Source: CAZSBB01 sp964605235 (GTDB lineage Bacteria; Planctomycetota; Phycisphaerae; Phycisphaerales; Phycisphaeraceae). Taken from it: a DNA stretch of 64,000 nt. Positions 33,457-42,971 of this stretch are shown in pieces. The notes under the pieces are model-generated. The model searched no databases. It was not told the DNA's origin and saw only the letters and a list, made by a program, of their open reading frames with translations. Location: contig CAZSBB010000005.1 in NCBI GenBank assembly GCA_964605235.1, positions 1 through 64,000 of the forward strand, read 5' to 3'. Each line of letters starts with the position of its first letter. Position 1 is the first letter of the stretch. The translations under genes were made by a program, and so were the position numbers.

Positions 33457-34803
33457 TTACGGCCGGGGAAACAGCCGGTCCAGCACCCGGGCATTTCGGC
33501 TGCGATGAGCCGCCGTGGCGACCAGGCGAACGGTGGGCGCCACATGCGCCGCCTCGTGGTGCTTCCAGACCTTCTGGAAAAACCGCGCCGGCCCCAACTC
33601 CGCCAGCACGAGGTATTGCGTCCAGGCGTAGGCGGCTGGATACGGCGCGGGCGTGGCGAGGTGTCCCACCACGGCGGTCCATGGACGCACCATATCCGCC
33701 AGCAGCGGCGAGGGCGCCAGCCGCAGTTCCTCCGGCATCGCGGACCAGACCGGCCCCCACAGTTGGGCGTAACGCAACGCGCCCAGCAGGTCCGCATGCA
33801 CCGACTCGCTGCAGAAGCTCATGCGCGGATGGCGGCGCGCGATTTCCCGCACAAACGTGCGCGTGCTGCGCCGCCAGTTGTCGCCCAGCGGCGGCGCGAC
33901 CTGATCGAGTTGCGCGGCCTCCACGCCCAGGGATTCCAGATGCCCCAGCCGGGCGGAAAAATGCTCAATCCACAACGGGCAGGCGGGGTCAATGTAGTCC
34001 AGCGGCCAGGAGAGGTTCATCAGCAGGCATCCGGTCCAGCCGGCTTTTCGCCCGTGAAGGTCGCGCAACTGGTGGGGCAGGAAATGGCGGTAGGCTTCGC
34101 GGCGCGTCTGCGACAGGGCCCAGTGATTCAGATGCGGCAGGACGCGCGCGCCGTGCCGTTTCGCCGTGCGCGCCAGCCGCGCGAGGCCCTCATCACCGCC
34201 GGCGTCCGGCGCGGGTTGGTAGTCCGGATAGTTGCCGTCGTATGGGCCGGACCAGCCGGGCAGGTAGATCAACGCCCCGCGCGCCAGCCGCCGGTCCGCC
34301 AATTCCTCAACGAATTCCTCGACCTCACCGAACGACTGCACCAGCGTCCCGCGCACGTTGTGGATATCGAAGATGAACTGGGCGGTGACCGCTTCCGGAG
34401 CCTGCGTCGGCGCCGCAGGCGCCAGCAGCGCCTGTGTCATTTGCACCATCTGCTGCCGATCCGCGGCATGGCTCACCGCCCAGATCGGTTCCGCGCGCGT
34501 CTGGCCAATCAGCGTCACCGACAACTGATGCTTCTGCTGCTGCAGGCGAAGGTCCCAGATCGCGTCATCTTCAGGAATGGCGAAACGCGCGACGGTCCAT
34601 TGACCCTGATGCTCCCAGGCGAGCAGCGGCAGATGCGCCCCCTGCAACTGCAGCGGCTCGGTGAGTTTGCCCGCACGCACCTGCCAAGACCCTTGCCAGG
34701 GCAGGTGGAGCATGGCCGACGCCGGCACGTCAAACACCGTGGCAAAGTGTTGAATCAACTGGCGCGTCCCTTCCGCGTGGTCCTCGTGCGGTGAAGATAG
34801 CAC
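33457..34803 (-). CDS. Putative TIM-barrel glycoside hydrolase
   Basis: About 448 residues from the GTG at 34803; the frame extends to a TTG at 34938 but that part looks non-coding, so the start is uncertain. Barrel-like sequence from about residue 140: QFIFDIHNVRGTLVQSF, ALIYLPGWSGPYDGNYPDY, ARVLPHLNHWALS, KAGWTGCLLMNLSWPL, VEAAQLDQVAPP (a candidate acid D), and MSFCSESVH (a candidate acid E). It resembles DUF6259-like glycosidase families in layout, but I cannot name the family. It lies 178 bp after the prepilin-like gene on the same strand. Confidence 0.6.
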   Translation of the reverse strand: MLSSPHEDHAEGTRQLIQHFATVFDVPASAMLHLPWQGSWQVRAGKLTEPLQLQGAHLPLLAWEHQGQWTVARFAIPEDDAIWDLRLQQQKHQLSVTLIGQTRAEPIWAVSHAADRQQMVQMTQALLAPAAPTQAPEAVTAQFIFDIHNVRGTLVQSFGEVEEFVEELADRRLARGALIYLPGWSGPYDGNYPDYQPAPDAGGDEGLARLARTAKRHGARVLPHLNHWALSQTRREAYRHFLPHQLRDLHGRKAGWTGCLLMNLSWPLDYIDPACPLWIEHFSARLGHLESLGVEAAQLDQVAPPLGDNWRRSTRTFVREIARRHPRMSFCSESVHADLLGALRYAQLWGPVWSAMPEELRLAPSPLLADMVRPWTAVVGHLATPAPYPAAYAWTQYLVLAELGPARFFQKVWKHHEAAHVAPTVRLVATAAHRSRNARVLDRLFPRP

Positions 34804-34980
34804 ATCTCGGGTCGAAAATAGAAAGCCCGGATGATCGAGCAAGGACCGGCCGGCACCGCACCCGCCAAGGCCGTGCCAACGCTCAGGAATGCCTTGCCGA
34901 GAACGGCGTAGCGGTCGGAGCGCCAGGTTGGCGTTCAACCCTGCTGAAACCGGAATGGGTTGGTTGCTTCCGTCCGAGGA

Positions 34981-35844
34981 TCAATCGGGCAGATAGCGGG
35001 CGGCGGCAGTGGAGGCGTCAGGCGAGGACACGCCGGGGTCCCAGTAAATCTCCGCGCCCGGGCTGTGATTCCAGACCCGCCAGACTTCGCCGGCGGCGTA
35101 GTTCTGCCAGGCGACGTGGCCATCCATGAACAGCATATTGCCGCCCCGGGCGTCCATGGTTCCGCCGGCGGTGGCTTTGGGGTGGTTGACCCGGTCGGGG
35201 TAGTAGCTGGAGACGCTGCCGATCCAGACCTGATCCATCATGAGGAACTGCTGGCTGTCGTTGACGCGCGGCAGGCCGAAGCGCTCACCCGGCCGCACCG
35301 CGGAAACGGCCGGGAAATAGCCGGCATCCTTGGCGGAAAAGCGGCTGAGTCGCCACCCGCTGAGGTAGGTGTTGGGATAGGTGTAGTTGTCAGGCGGCGA
35401 GGTGGTGGCGCTGCTGCTGCCGTGCCCCGCCATGTAGTGGTATCCGATCGACGGCCGGGTATTGCTGTTCCAGCGGGCGACCGGATCGAAGACGGCATTG
35501 TTCAGCGTCCGGTTGCTCAGATTGGCGCAGGCCACGCCCTTGCCCGCCAGGCCGTAGCTGTCCCGCAGGGCCACATGACAACTCGTGCCGCTGGCGACGT
35601 TGTCGTAACCAATCCACCGAAAGGCGTCTTCCCCGGTGGGGAATTGCTGGAAGTCCATGTCGTACGCCAGCAACGTGCCGCCCCACTGCCGCAGGGTTGC
35701 CCCGCACTGAATCGAGCGCGCCTGGTCGCGCGCCTTGCCCAGCGCCGGCAACAAAATGGCGACGAGCAGCGCGATGATGCTGATCACCACCAGCAGTTCA
35801 ATCAACGTGAATGCAGCGGCAACATGAGGGCAGCGGCGAGCCAT
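34981..35844 (-). CDS. Prepilin-like protein (type IV pilin N-terminus, H-X9-DG type)
   Basis: 287 residues. It opens AAFTLIELLVVISIIALLVA, the prepilin peptidase site with +5 Glu and the hydrophobic helix, as in planctomycete type II-secretion-like pseudopilins. The C-terminal domain carries the H-X9-DG type ending: NHPKATAGGT, then NMLFMDGHVAW. Such proteins occur in very high copy in Planctomycetes and Lentisphaerae, usually beside CAZyme or transport genes. It probably is a membrane-anchored or pilin-like surface protein. It is the first gene before the barrel glycosidase. Confidence 0.88.
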   Translation of the reverse strand: MARRCPHVAAAFTLIELLVVISIIALLVAILLPALGKARDQARSIQCGATLRQWGGTLLAYDMDFQQFPTGEDAFRWIGYDNVASGTSCHVALRDSYGLAGKGVACANLSNRTLNNAVFDPVARWNSNTRPSIGYHYMAGHGSSSATTSPPDNYTYPNTYLSGWRLSRFSAKDAGYFPAVSAVRPGERFGLPRVNDSQQFLMMDQVWIGSVSSYYPDRVNHPKATAGGTMDARGGNMLFMDGHVAWQNYAAGEVWRVWNHSPGAEIYWDPGVSSPDASTAAARYLPD

Positions 35845-36057
35845 GGATTATCCTCTCAGTTGCGAATCCCCGTCACGATTGGTTGCCTGCAAGCAAGTCT
35901 TTCGCATGGCAACAGGCCACTCAATAGTATGTCAACGTAACGCGAGTATTGAACCCGGACAGGTGGTCATGCTGAAATTTTCAGCAGCTTGCAGCTATTA
36001 CAAGCTTCATTGTTGCTTGTTTTGTGGGGACTGATCCTGCCTACAACGTTTACCGCC

Positions 36058-36351
36058 TTAGTGCTGCGTCGCCCACTGACACACAAGCAATAAGGATGGC
36101 AACACCGCGATCACAAGCGGGGGAAACCAATGTCGGATTGAATAACCTGAACTACCGCGCAGTATGCAGAATACAAGCATGGCGGCGACAACCGAAAGGG
36201 TCGACAGCAACGTTGACTCAATCACATCCCTTCTATGGATAAGACCGGTCGTCGACATATAGCCACCCGTGTAGCTTATGAATGACCATCCACCCGCGAG
36301 GATCAAGAGAACCCAGGATACCATGATGTATAGCTTCTGATTTCTGGTCAT
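36058..36351 (-). CDS. Small membrane protein (three helices)
   Basis: 97 residues with membrane segments at about 8-27, 50-66 and 75-92. It lies in an AT-richer island (about 35.9-37.0 kb) together with the next gene, on the same strand. No family recognised. Confidence 0.45.
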   Translation of the reverse strand: MTRNQKLYIMVSWVLLILAGGWSFISYTGGYMSTTGLIHRRDVIESTLLSTLSVVAAMLVFCILRGSSGYSIRHWFPPLVIAVLPSLLLVCQWATQH

Positions 36352-36429
36352 ATGCTTGATTTTTATCCGAACACGGTGTTCGGCAATGATGGATTCATCC
36401 CCACTATTCTGTCTGCTACTAATACTGTT

Positions 36430-36819
36430 TTATTTTTTGAGGGAGGGAGGCTCCAAGCGGAAAGCTTCGCACGCTTGACCATCGGCAGTCATCAAGGTGA
36501 CCAGTGGGGGAAACTCCTGGAAGAGTGGCAGAAGCTCGGGGTCGTATATCGCTCCACCGCCGAGAAACGCTCGTATGTCGTCCAGACGCTGGGCATGCGT
36601 AAAGAACAGGAATTCGACACCCTCACGTTTGGCCCCGCGTTTACTCGACCATGCGGTGAGCTGAGGACGTACGATCTGCCACTGGTGTGCGATATCGTCG
36701 TCAACATCGAGCACGATGTTGATGATCGCAGTGTATTTCCTGCCGATGCCGAAGAAGCCGCTGCATTCTTCGCTCAATCCAGTCACACTTACCCCCTGAC
36801 GATACGCCCACGCCACCAT
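36430..36819 (-). CDS. Unknown protein in low-GC island (start uncertain)
   Basis: 129 residues from an ATG at 36819. Codons upstream in frame (reading FRACPPSFEHAIR) look like a natural extension but lack any start before a stop, so the 5' part may be damaged or use an unusual start. The plus-strand frame across the same bases (36352-36867) is less protein-like. No family recognised. Together with the membrane protein it may be a transferred pair. Confidence 0.4.
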   Translation of the reverse strand: MVAWAYRQGVSVTGLSEECSGFFGIGRKYTAIINIVLDVDDDIAHQWQIVRPQLTAWSSKRGAKREGVEFLFFTHAQRLDDIRAFLGGGAIYDPELLPLFQEFPPLVTLMTADGQACEAFRLEPPSLKK

Positions 36820-37005
36820 CCGAATGGCGTGCTCAAAAGATGGCGGACAAGCCCGAAATTTTCTTGATCCATGGCTAACGTGTCAATCAATTCATATCTC
36901 TATTCGCAGCATGTACTCTGAGCGCCACATAGCAACAAGGCCGGTCATATGCCGACCGACTCGGCCGTTCATTTCAAGATGACATGCATTACCGCATCGT
37001 ACCGC

Positions 37006-40000
37006 TCACCGCCCCCCGGCAGCGCGATACGACTGCGCCGCCAGTTGCCATTGCTCGAAGTGCTCGTAGATCCGGCCCAGCAGATAGTGCACCCCCGGCA
37101 GCTTCGGTTGCGTCTGCGCCAAGGGAACCACCAGCGCGCGGGCTTCGTCCCAGCGGTTCAGTTGCACCAACGCCTGACCCCGCAACAGCTCGGTCAGCGG
37201 CGCGGCCGGCGCGTGCGCCAAATCCGCCAAGGCGGCGTCGGGTTGCTCAAGCGTCAGCAACACCTGGGCGCGGGCCTGACACAGTTGCGGGTCCTGGGGA
37301 TGCAGCGCCAGCGCTTCGGTGAGCATGCGCTGGGCGCGCTCAGCTTCACCCCGAACGCACAGGTCGTCAGCCAGTTGCACATACCACGCCACCTGCCGGG
37401 CGGCGGCATTGGAGATGGTCTTGACCTGCAACGGTTGGGCGCGGTCGGCAACATCCGGGTGCAGGTAACCACGCAGACGCAGATCCAACGCCACCGGAGC
37501 CCCGGCAAAGCGCGCCGTCTCCTGACCATCGGGCCCAACCAGCAGCACCGTCGGCCAGGCGCGCACGTCCAGCGTCTGCGCAAGCTGCTCATCGGCGTCC
37601 GCGACCACCTGCCAGGCCTGCTTCTGCGGCACCACGAACTGCTTTGCGGTTTCCGCAGCTTCTTTTCCGCCAACCACGATCAACACCTGCACGTCGGTCT
37701 GTTGGGCGATGGCAGCCTCCATCGCTGTCAACGATTGCCGCTGCGGGTCCAAATCCGGCCGCCACGCCACCACCACCGCGGGCACGGCGGCGGGCAGCGC
37801 GACTTTCGCCCCGCTGCGGTCCAGCGTCTCGAGCTTCACCAGGCGCTGCGTTTGCGCCCGCGCAGGTGAAGGCGGCGGCGCCGGGCGGCGGTATTGCTCG
37901 GCAAACTTCACCGGGTCCGCGCGGTCATAACCCAACCCGGCGTGACAGCCGGGAGCGCAGTATCCGCCGGTGTCGGTCTTGCGGAAACCCACCGGCGCGG
38001 TCCAGGCGTTCAGTTGCATCGTCTCCTTGACCAGACGCTCCTGCCCGGCGGTGTGGGTCGCATGACACACGGCACAATTGCGCGGCGCTCCGGCGCCCGA
38101 AGCATGCAGCGCGTGCAGATTCAACTCGCCGTTGCGAAACTCCGTCCTGGGCAATTGCTCCGCTTCGCTCGGCTGGGCGAGCAATTGGGCGTCATGACAT
38201 TGAAAGCAGAAAGCCTGTTGCCCGCTGGTGGTGGTGTACAGATCGCGTTCGTAGGGCGCCGTCAGCAGGGAAAGAAACGGGCTGCCGTGCGCTTCGTGAC
38301 ACCCGCTGCACTGCCCATCGCGGATGGGGCCATGCGCGTGCATCTGCGGATTCGCCAGTTCCGCCACGGCGGCAATGGTGCGCCCGGCGGGGTCCTGCAC
38401 CGGTTGAGCGTGACAACGCAGACACGCCTGCACCGGCAGCTCACGCATGAGTCCCGCGAGATTTCCGCCGTGGGCGCTGTGGCAACGTAAACAAGTGCCT
38501 TCGCCCAGCACCGCCGAGGCGTGGGTGACCTTCGCCCCGGCGATGCGTTGCTGCATCTGCTCATGGCAGCCGTAGCACAACTGCGGCGGCGCGGCCGTGA
38601 GCGACATGGATTGCGCAGACCCATGGGCATCGTGGCAGCGTTCACACTGCTCCTTGAGCGCGGCATGGGTGTAGGTCGCTTGCGCCAGTTGCTGGCCGAA
38701 GGATTCATGACACGCCAGGCACAAGTCGGTGCCCTGCGCGTCGAGCAGGTTGGCGTGCCGCGACGCATGCGGGGCATGGCAGGCGGTGCATTCCCCCTGC
38801 TTAACCGGCGTGTGGGTGAAGCTCAGCGCGGTGGTCACGTCTTCATGGCAACGCCCGCACATCTGGCTGATGGAGGCTTCCCGCGTGAGGCTGCGGGTGG
38901 TTCCGCCATGCGGGTTGTGGCAGCCCAGACATTCGCCGCGTTTGACCGGCTCATGCACATGGGCTTCGTTCTGCGTGCTGAACTCATGGCAGTAGGTGCA
39001 CAATTCAGCGCCTTGGCGCAGCAGCTCGAAGCGATGCTCTTTTTCATCGGTCAGGCGATGGCAGGCGTCGCAGGCGTTGACATGCACCGGGCCATGCAGC
39101 TGGTCGAATGCTTTGACCGCGAGGTGGCATTCCTCGGTGACGCAGGAAGCGGTCTGAGCGGCGGGCATGGCGGGTGGTTTGCTGTCGGTGCGGGCGCGTG
39201 CCTGGCGCACCGGGGCGGGCAGTTCCAGGGAATCCGCCGGCGCCAGGCGGGCATCGCCGCGCATGTCGGCGGGTTTGACGGGGCGCGGGCGGAGGGTTGC
39301 CCAGGCGGGGCTGGGGGCGGGCGGCGTGGCGGGGACGACCTCGCCGGGCCGCTGGTCGGGGAAGCGTACGACGCGCTGGGCGTCATGGCAGGCGGCATCG
39401 CCGCAGGTGGGGGCAGCGCTGAACTGGTATTGCTCGTGACACTGGGCACAGGTCAGCTCGCGGTGATCCTGATCGAGCAACTGGCCGGTGAACGCATGAT
39501 CGAACGGCGGCGGCGGCGGCTGGTCTTCCTGATGATGGCAATGCGAACAGGTCTGCTGCTGATGGCAACCGAGGCAAGGCTCGTGCGACTGGCTCCACGA
39601 CATGGCGGGGCGCAGCGGCACGCGCGGGCGGCGCTGGGTGTCGGTTTGCTCGTGGCAATCGGCGCAGGTGTCGCGGCGATGGCAGTTGGCGCACTTGATG
39701 CCGTATTGCTTGACATGGGCTTCGTGGCGGAAGGTCACCAGGTTACCGGCGGCGGGTCGGTAGCGGGTCTGGTACTGCTTGACGGCGGGGGCTTCGATGG
39801 GCGGATGCAGCCGGCCGACGATGTCGCCGGGCGTGGGGGCGAGCTTGACCGCAGTCGCTGCATCCCCCGGCTTGGCGGGTTCCCCCGCTTTTCCCCGCGC
39901 GGCATGGCAGATGGTGCAGCCGTTGTCGCCGGTCCAGGCTTTGTGGCAGTTGAGGCACTGCCGATGGTACGCGCCCTTGAGGCTGGGTTTGCGCAGGTCA

Positions 40001-40341
40001 TCGGGTCCGGCGGTCAGGGGATGGCAGGACTTGCACGCGGGAATGGTGTGCGCCTGTTGCTGCTGACGATCCGGGGCAAAAGGCTCCACGGCCGCCCCCG
40101 GCTCGGGCGGTTGATGATGGCAGGTCACGCAGCCGTCGGTCATCTCCGCCATCTGGGCGTGCGCGGCATGGCTGAAGGGCACGGCTTCGTACTCGTTCAT
40201 CAGCTCGCGCAGGATGACCACTTCCGGGCCATATTCCCCCGTGGTTGAGGTGGTCGACGCCCAGCCGCGCGGCGCCGCCAGCACGAGCGTCAGACTCATC
40301 ACGCAGAAGGCCGACACGCCGCGAGCACACAGGGCGTTCAT
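37006..40341 (-). CDS. Multiheme cytochrome c with thioredoxin-like and TPR C-terminal domains
   Basis: 1111 residues with a signal peptide (1-28). I count 22 CXXCH motifs plus two CX4CH and one CX3CH, so about 25 hemes, mostly in doubled-CXXCH repeats (residues 70-800). After a Pro-rich linker, residues about 835-965 look thioredoxin-like (VVVAWRPDLDPQ, VRAWPTVLLVGPDG), without a CXXC active site. The last about 130 residues form TPR-like helices (EDPQLCQARAQVLLTLEQPDAALADL). It is periplasmic or outer-surface and should carry electrons. It overlaps the upstream membrane oxidoreductase by four bases (ATGA), so the two form a quinone-to-heme module. Confidence 0.9.
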   Translation of the reverse strand: MNALCARGVSAFCVMSLTLVLAAPRGWASTTSTTGEYGPEVVILRELMNEYEAVPFSHAAHAQMAEMTDGCVTCHHQPPEPGAAVEPFAPDRQQQQAHTIPACKSCHPLTAGPDDLRKPSLKGAYHRQCLNCHKAWTGDNGCTICHAARGKAGEPAKPGDAATAVKLAPTPGDIVGRLHPPIEAPAVKQYQTRYRPAAGNLVTFRHEAHVKQYGIKCANCHRRDTCADCHEQTDTQRRPRVPLRPAMSWSQSHEPCLGCHQQQTCSHCHHQEDQPPPPPFDHAFTGQLLDQDHRELTCAQCHEQYQFSAAPTCGDAACHDAQRVVRFPDQRPGEVVPATPPAPSPAWATLRPRPVKPADMRGDARLAPADSLELPAPVRQARARTDSKPPAMPAAQTASCVTEECHLAVKAFDQLHGPVHVNACDACHRLTDEKEHRFELLRQGAELCTYCHEFSTQNEAHVHEPVKRGECLGCHNPHGGTTRSLTREASISQMCGRCHEDVTTALSFTHTPVKQGECTACHAPHASRHANLLDAQGTDLCLACHESFGQQLAQATYTHAALKEQCERCHDAHGSAQSMSLTAAPPQLCYGCHEQMQQRIAGAKVTHASAVLGEGTCLRCHSAHGGNLAGLMRELPVQACLRCHAQPVQDPAGRTIAAVAELANPQMHAHGPIRDGQCSGCHEAHGSPFLSLLTAPYERDLYTTTSGQQAFCFQCHDAQLLAQPSEAEQLPRTEFRNGELNLHALHASGAGAPRNCAVCHATHTAGQERLVKETMQLNAWTAPVGFRKTDTGGYCAPGCHAGLGYDRADPVKFAEQYRRPAPPPSPARAQTQRLVKLETLDRSGAKVALPAAVPAVVVAWRPDLDPQRQSLTAMEAAIAQQTDVQVLIVVGGKEAAETAKQFVVPQKQAWQVVADADEQLAQTLDVRAWPTVLLVGPDGQETARFAGAPVALDLRLRGYLHPDVADRAQPLQVKTISNAAARQVAWYVQLADDLCVRGEAERAQRMLTEALALHPQDPQLCQARAQVLLTLEQPDAALADLAHAPAAPLTELLRGQALVQLNRWDEARALVVPLAQTQPKLPGVHYLLGRIYEHFEQWQLAAQSYRAAGGR

Positions 40342-42614
40342 GATTGAACCTCAGGGCGGGGTTCGAGGATGGGCAGGTAGGTCACCGCCACGCGGTACAC
40401 CAGCATCAGCGCCGCCACCAGCCCCGCCGACACCGCCACTTCCGTCACCGTGGGGAAATACGTCTGCTGGGCGAACGGCGGGTGATAGCCGATCCAGAAC
40501 ACGTTGATGCGATTGAGCACCACGCCCAGAATCACCGCCAGGCACGCAGCGCCCAACCAGCGCGGCGATTGCCGCAGACGGCGCTGCGACAACAGCACCA
40601 GCGGCAGCGCCACGCCCAGCGTCAACTCGGCGCACCAGCTCCAACTCACCAGCGTGCCCTGCAGCGCCACCGGCCAGATGCCGCGCCACGTCGCATCGCC
40701 CAGCTTCAGCGCCAGGTACAGCGCCAGAAACACCAGCGGATACCGCGCCAGCGGCGCCAGCACATGCATCTCCGGCCGCCGCCGCAGGCTCCACGACGCC
40801 AGCAGAATGGTGAAGATCACCATCGGGAAACCCACCATCATCGCCGAGAGCAAAAACATCACCGGCGACAGCGGCGACCACCACAGCACATGCAGCTTGT
40901 ACGGGGCGATCACCATCAGATTGCCCAGCGACGACTGATGGAAGCACGACAGCGTGACCCCCAGCACCAGCAGCGCCGGCATGATGCGCTCGAGCCAGCG
41001 ATGCGCCAGCGTCAGCGGCCGCGCCAACCACGCCCAGCGCAGGTTTCCATTGAGCAGGCGCTCGCAGATGATCGGCGCCAGCTCGGCGTACTGCACGTTC
41101 AGGTAGATGATCACGCAGATGCCGACTTCAAACAGCACCGAGTTCACCTGCCACATGTTCGGCAGCATGGGATGCCAGAGGTTGTACCACCGGCCGAGGT
41201 CCGCCAGCAGGCCCGGCACGTAGAACGTGTAACCGAGCAACGCGGTCAGCAACGCCGAGCGGGCGATGGCGTGATAGTGATGTCGATGGAAGATGTGCAC
41301 CAGTGCCGCGGTCATGAAGCCGCCGCCCGCCAGAGCGATGCCGCTGCCCACGTCCATGGCGATCCACAAGCCCCAGGGATGCTGCTGGTCAAGATTGGTC
41401 GCCGCCTCCAGCCCGAACAGGAACCGGTACAAGCCGAACCCGACGCCGGTGAGCACCACCAGCGCCAATCCCAGGAAGCCGGGGGTCAGCAACGGGCGAT
41501 CAACCGGGGCGGCGTGGCCATGTTCGTGGGCATGCGAAGCTGCGTGAGCGTGAGCCTGCGCATGGGCGGGGGCATGCACGGGGCCAGCAGCGCGTGCGGA
41601 CGTGGTGTGCAGCTCACCGTTTCCAGTTACGACCGCGACGGCGGCCACCGGTTCGCCAGCGCAATCAGGCGTCTCAGTTGCCGGTGCGTCAGTGGTTTTT
41701 CCGAGTCCGCGTCGGCCCGGCGCTTCAAGTTCCGCCACCTTGCGGGTGCGGGTGGCGTACATGGACGCGCTCAGGAAGCCATACAGCGCGATCGGTGCGA
41801 TCCAGTGCTTGAACACGCCATGCTGAATGGCTTCGGTGAGTTGCGAAGGCGCTTTATCGCCGAGCTTGAGGAAGCCCAGTTGGTCGAAGGAAGTGGACGC
41901 CAGGTACATCCAGGCGGTCCCCCCCACTTCATGCTCGCCATAGATGTGATCGACATAGCGCTGCGGGTGTGCCGCGATGCGCTGATGCGCCACTTCCAGC
42001 AGGTCCACCCGCCGGCCGAACAGCAGCGCTTCGCGCGGGCAACCTTCCACACAGCCGGGCAGTTGTCCCGCTTCGAGTCGATCAAAGCAGAACTGGCACT
42101 TGCGAATGCGCGGCGTGAAGGCTTCGTGGTACTCGTACGCCGGGAGTTGGAAGGGACAGGCGACCATGCAATACCGGCAACCAATGCACTTCCAGGCGTC
42201 GTACGTGACCGCCCCATTCTCCTGCTTCTCCAACGCGCCGACGATGCACGCCGAGACGCACGCCGGCTGATTGCAGTGCATGCAGTTGAGCTTGGCGTGA
42301 ACCGGCTCGCCGAGGGACTCGGGTTCCCAGCGGTTGATGACGGTGAACGCCTCCGGCTCCGGCCGGCGCTGCTGCTGAAACACCGTGGTGTCGTCATAGC
42401 TCTCGAGCGTGCCCGGCTCAATGCCGTTGGCTTTGCGACAGGCATACTCGCAATGCCGACACCCGACGCAGAGCGTGGTGTCGACCAGCACCCCCAGACT
42501 CCCCGCGGAGGGCTCGACAAGATGCGATGCTTCCACCGGCGCAGCGGCCGAGGCGGCAGCGGTTGCGGAAACTCCACCAAGCACTTTGAGAAACTGACGG
42601 CGGTCACAGGACAT
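40338..42614 (-). CDS. Fused periplasmic Fe-S subunit and NrfD-like membrane subunit
   Basis: 758 residues. A Tat signal (RRQFLKVLGG) is followed by a DmsB/HybA-type ferredoxin with four cysteine clusters: CVGCRHCEYACRKA, CMHCNQPACVSAC, CIGCRYCMVACPF and CQFCFDRLEAGQLPGCVEGC. After residue about 255 a single helix and His-rich linker lead to a NrfD/HybB-type domain of eight or so membrane helices (PWGLWIAMDVGSGIALAGGG, ELAPIICERLLNG, SPLSPVMFLLSAM). These are usually two genes. The protein should pass electrons between quinone and the Fe-S clusters, then to the multiheme cytochrome encoded next. The quinone would be menaquinone if mqnE is used. Confidence 0.9.
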   Translation of the reverse strand: MSCDRRQFLKVLGGVSATAAASAAAPVEASHLVEPSAGSLGVLVDTTLCVGCRHCEYACRKANGIEPGTLESYDDTTVFQQQRRPEPEAFTVINRWEPESLGEPVHAKLNCMHCNQPACVSACIVGALEKQENGAVTYDAWKCIGCRYCMVACPFQLPAYEYHEAFTPRIRKCQFCFDRLEAGQLPGCVEGCPREALLFGRRVDLLEVAHQRIAAHPQRYVDHIYGEHEVGGTAWMYLASTSFDQLGFLKLGDKAPSQLTEAIQHGVFKHWIAPIALYGFLSASMYATRTRKVAELEAPGRRGLGKTTDAPATETPDCAGEPVAAVAVVTGNGELHTTSARAAGPVHAPAHAQAHAHAASHAHEHGHAAPVDRPLLTPGFLGLALVVLTGVGFGLYRFLFGLEAATNLDQQHPWGLWIAMDVGSGIALAGGGFMTAALVHIFHRHHYHAIARSALLTALLGYTFYVPGLLADLGRWYNLWHPMLPNMWQVNSVLFEVGICVIIYLNVQYAELAPIICERLLNGNLRWAWLARPLTLAHRWLERIMPALLVLGVTLSCFHQSSLGNLMVIAPYKLHVLWWSPLSPVMFLLSAMMVGFPMVIFTILLASWSLRRRPEMHVLAPLARYPLVFLALYLALKLGDATWRGIWPVALQGTLVSWSWCAELTLGVALPLVLLSQRRLRQSPRWLGAACLAVILGVVLNRINVFWIGYHPPFAQQTYFPTVTEVAVSAGLVAALMLVYRVAVTYLPILEPRPEVQS

Positions 42615-42735
42615 GGGCGGACCTCAACACCGCAGGCGGCCGGCGGCGCGGCATGTAGATATTCGGAGTATTTTATCCTTTTATTATGTCTACTGTCCAG
42701 CGCTTTTCCTGAAGATCATGAAGAAAAGTGAGTCT

Positions 42736-42810
42736 GGAAATCCGGGGGTTTGGAAATCCGGGGCTGGAAATCCGGGGGGTGGAAATCCGGGGGTGGAAAT
42801 CCGGGGGGTG
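42736..42810 (+). repeat. Tandem GGAAATCCGGGG repeats
   Basis: Five units of GGAAATCCGGGG(G)(GT) with 14-16 bp period. It lies in the gene-free 357-bp stretch between the start of the redox operon and the end of the dipeptidase gene; nothing else is seen there. Confidence 0.8.
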
Positions 42811-42971
42811 CCGGGCACGGCTTACATCACCGGGCGTCCGGCTCAAGCGCCCGGCGTCGGCGGGTACGCGGAGCGTGGGCGTAGGCGTGCAACAACGCGA
42901 GCCAGCCAATCTGGCAGCTTGCCGAGCCCCGACCCCCTTTCTGAATGCTGGGAAAATGTGCCCGACCCGGC

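Noticed and set aside
34804..34938. Extended N-terminus of the 33457 glycosidase-like gene
   Set aside because: The extra 45 residues from a TTG look non-coding and lie across a promoter-like stretch.
36352..36867. 171-residue plus-strand frame
   Set aside because: Overlaps a more protein-like minus-strand gene; weak start context.
38521..40248. 575-residue plus-strand frame opposite the multiheme cytochrome
   Set aside because: Shadow; the regularly spaced CXXCH motifs are on the minus strand.
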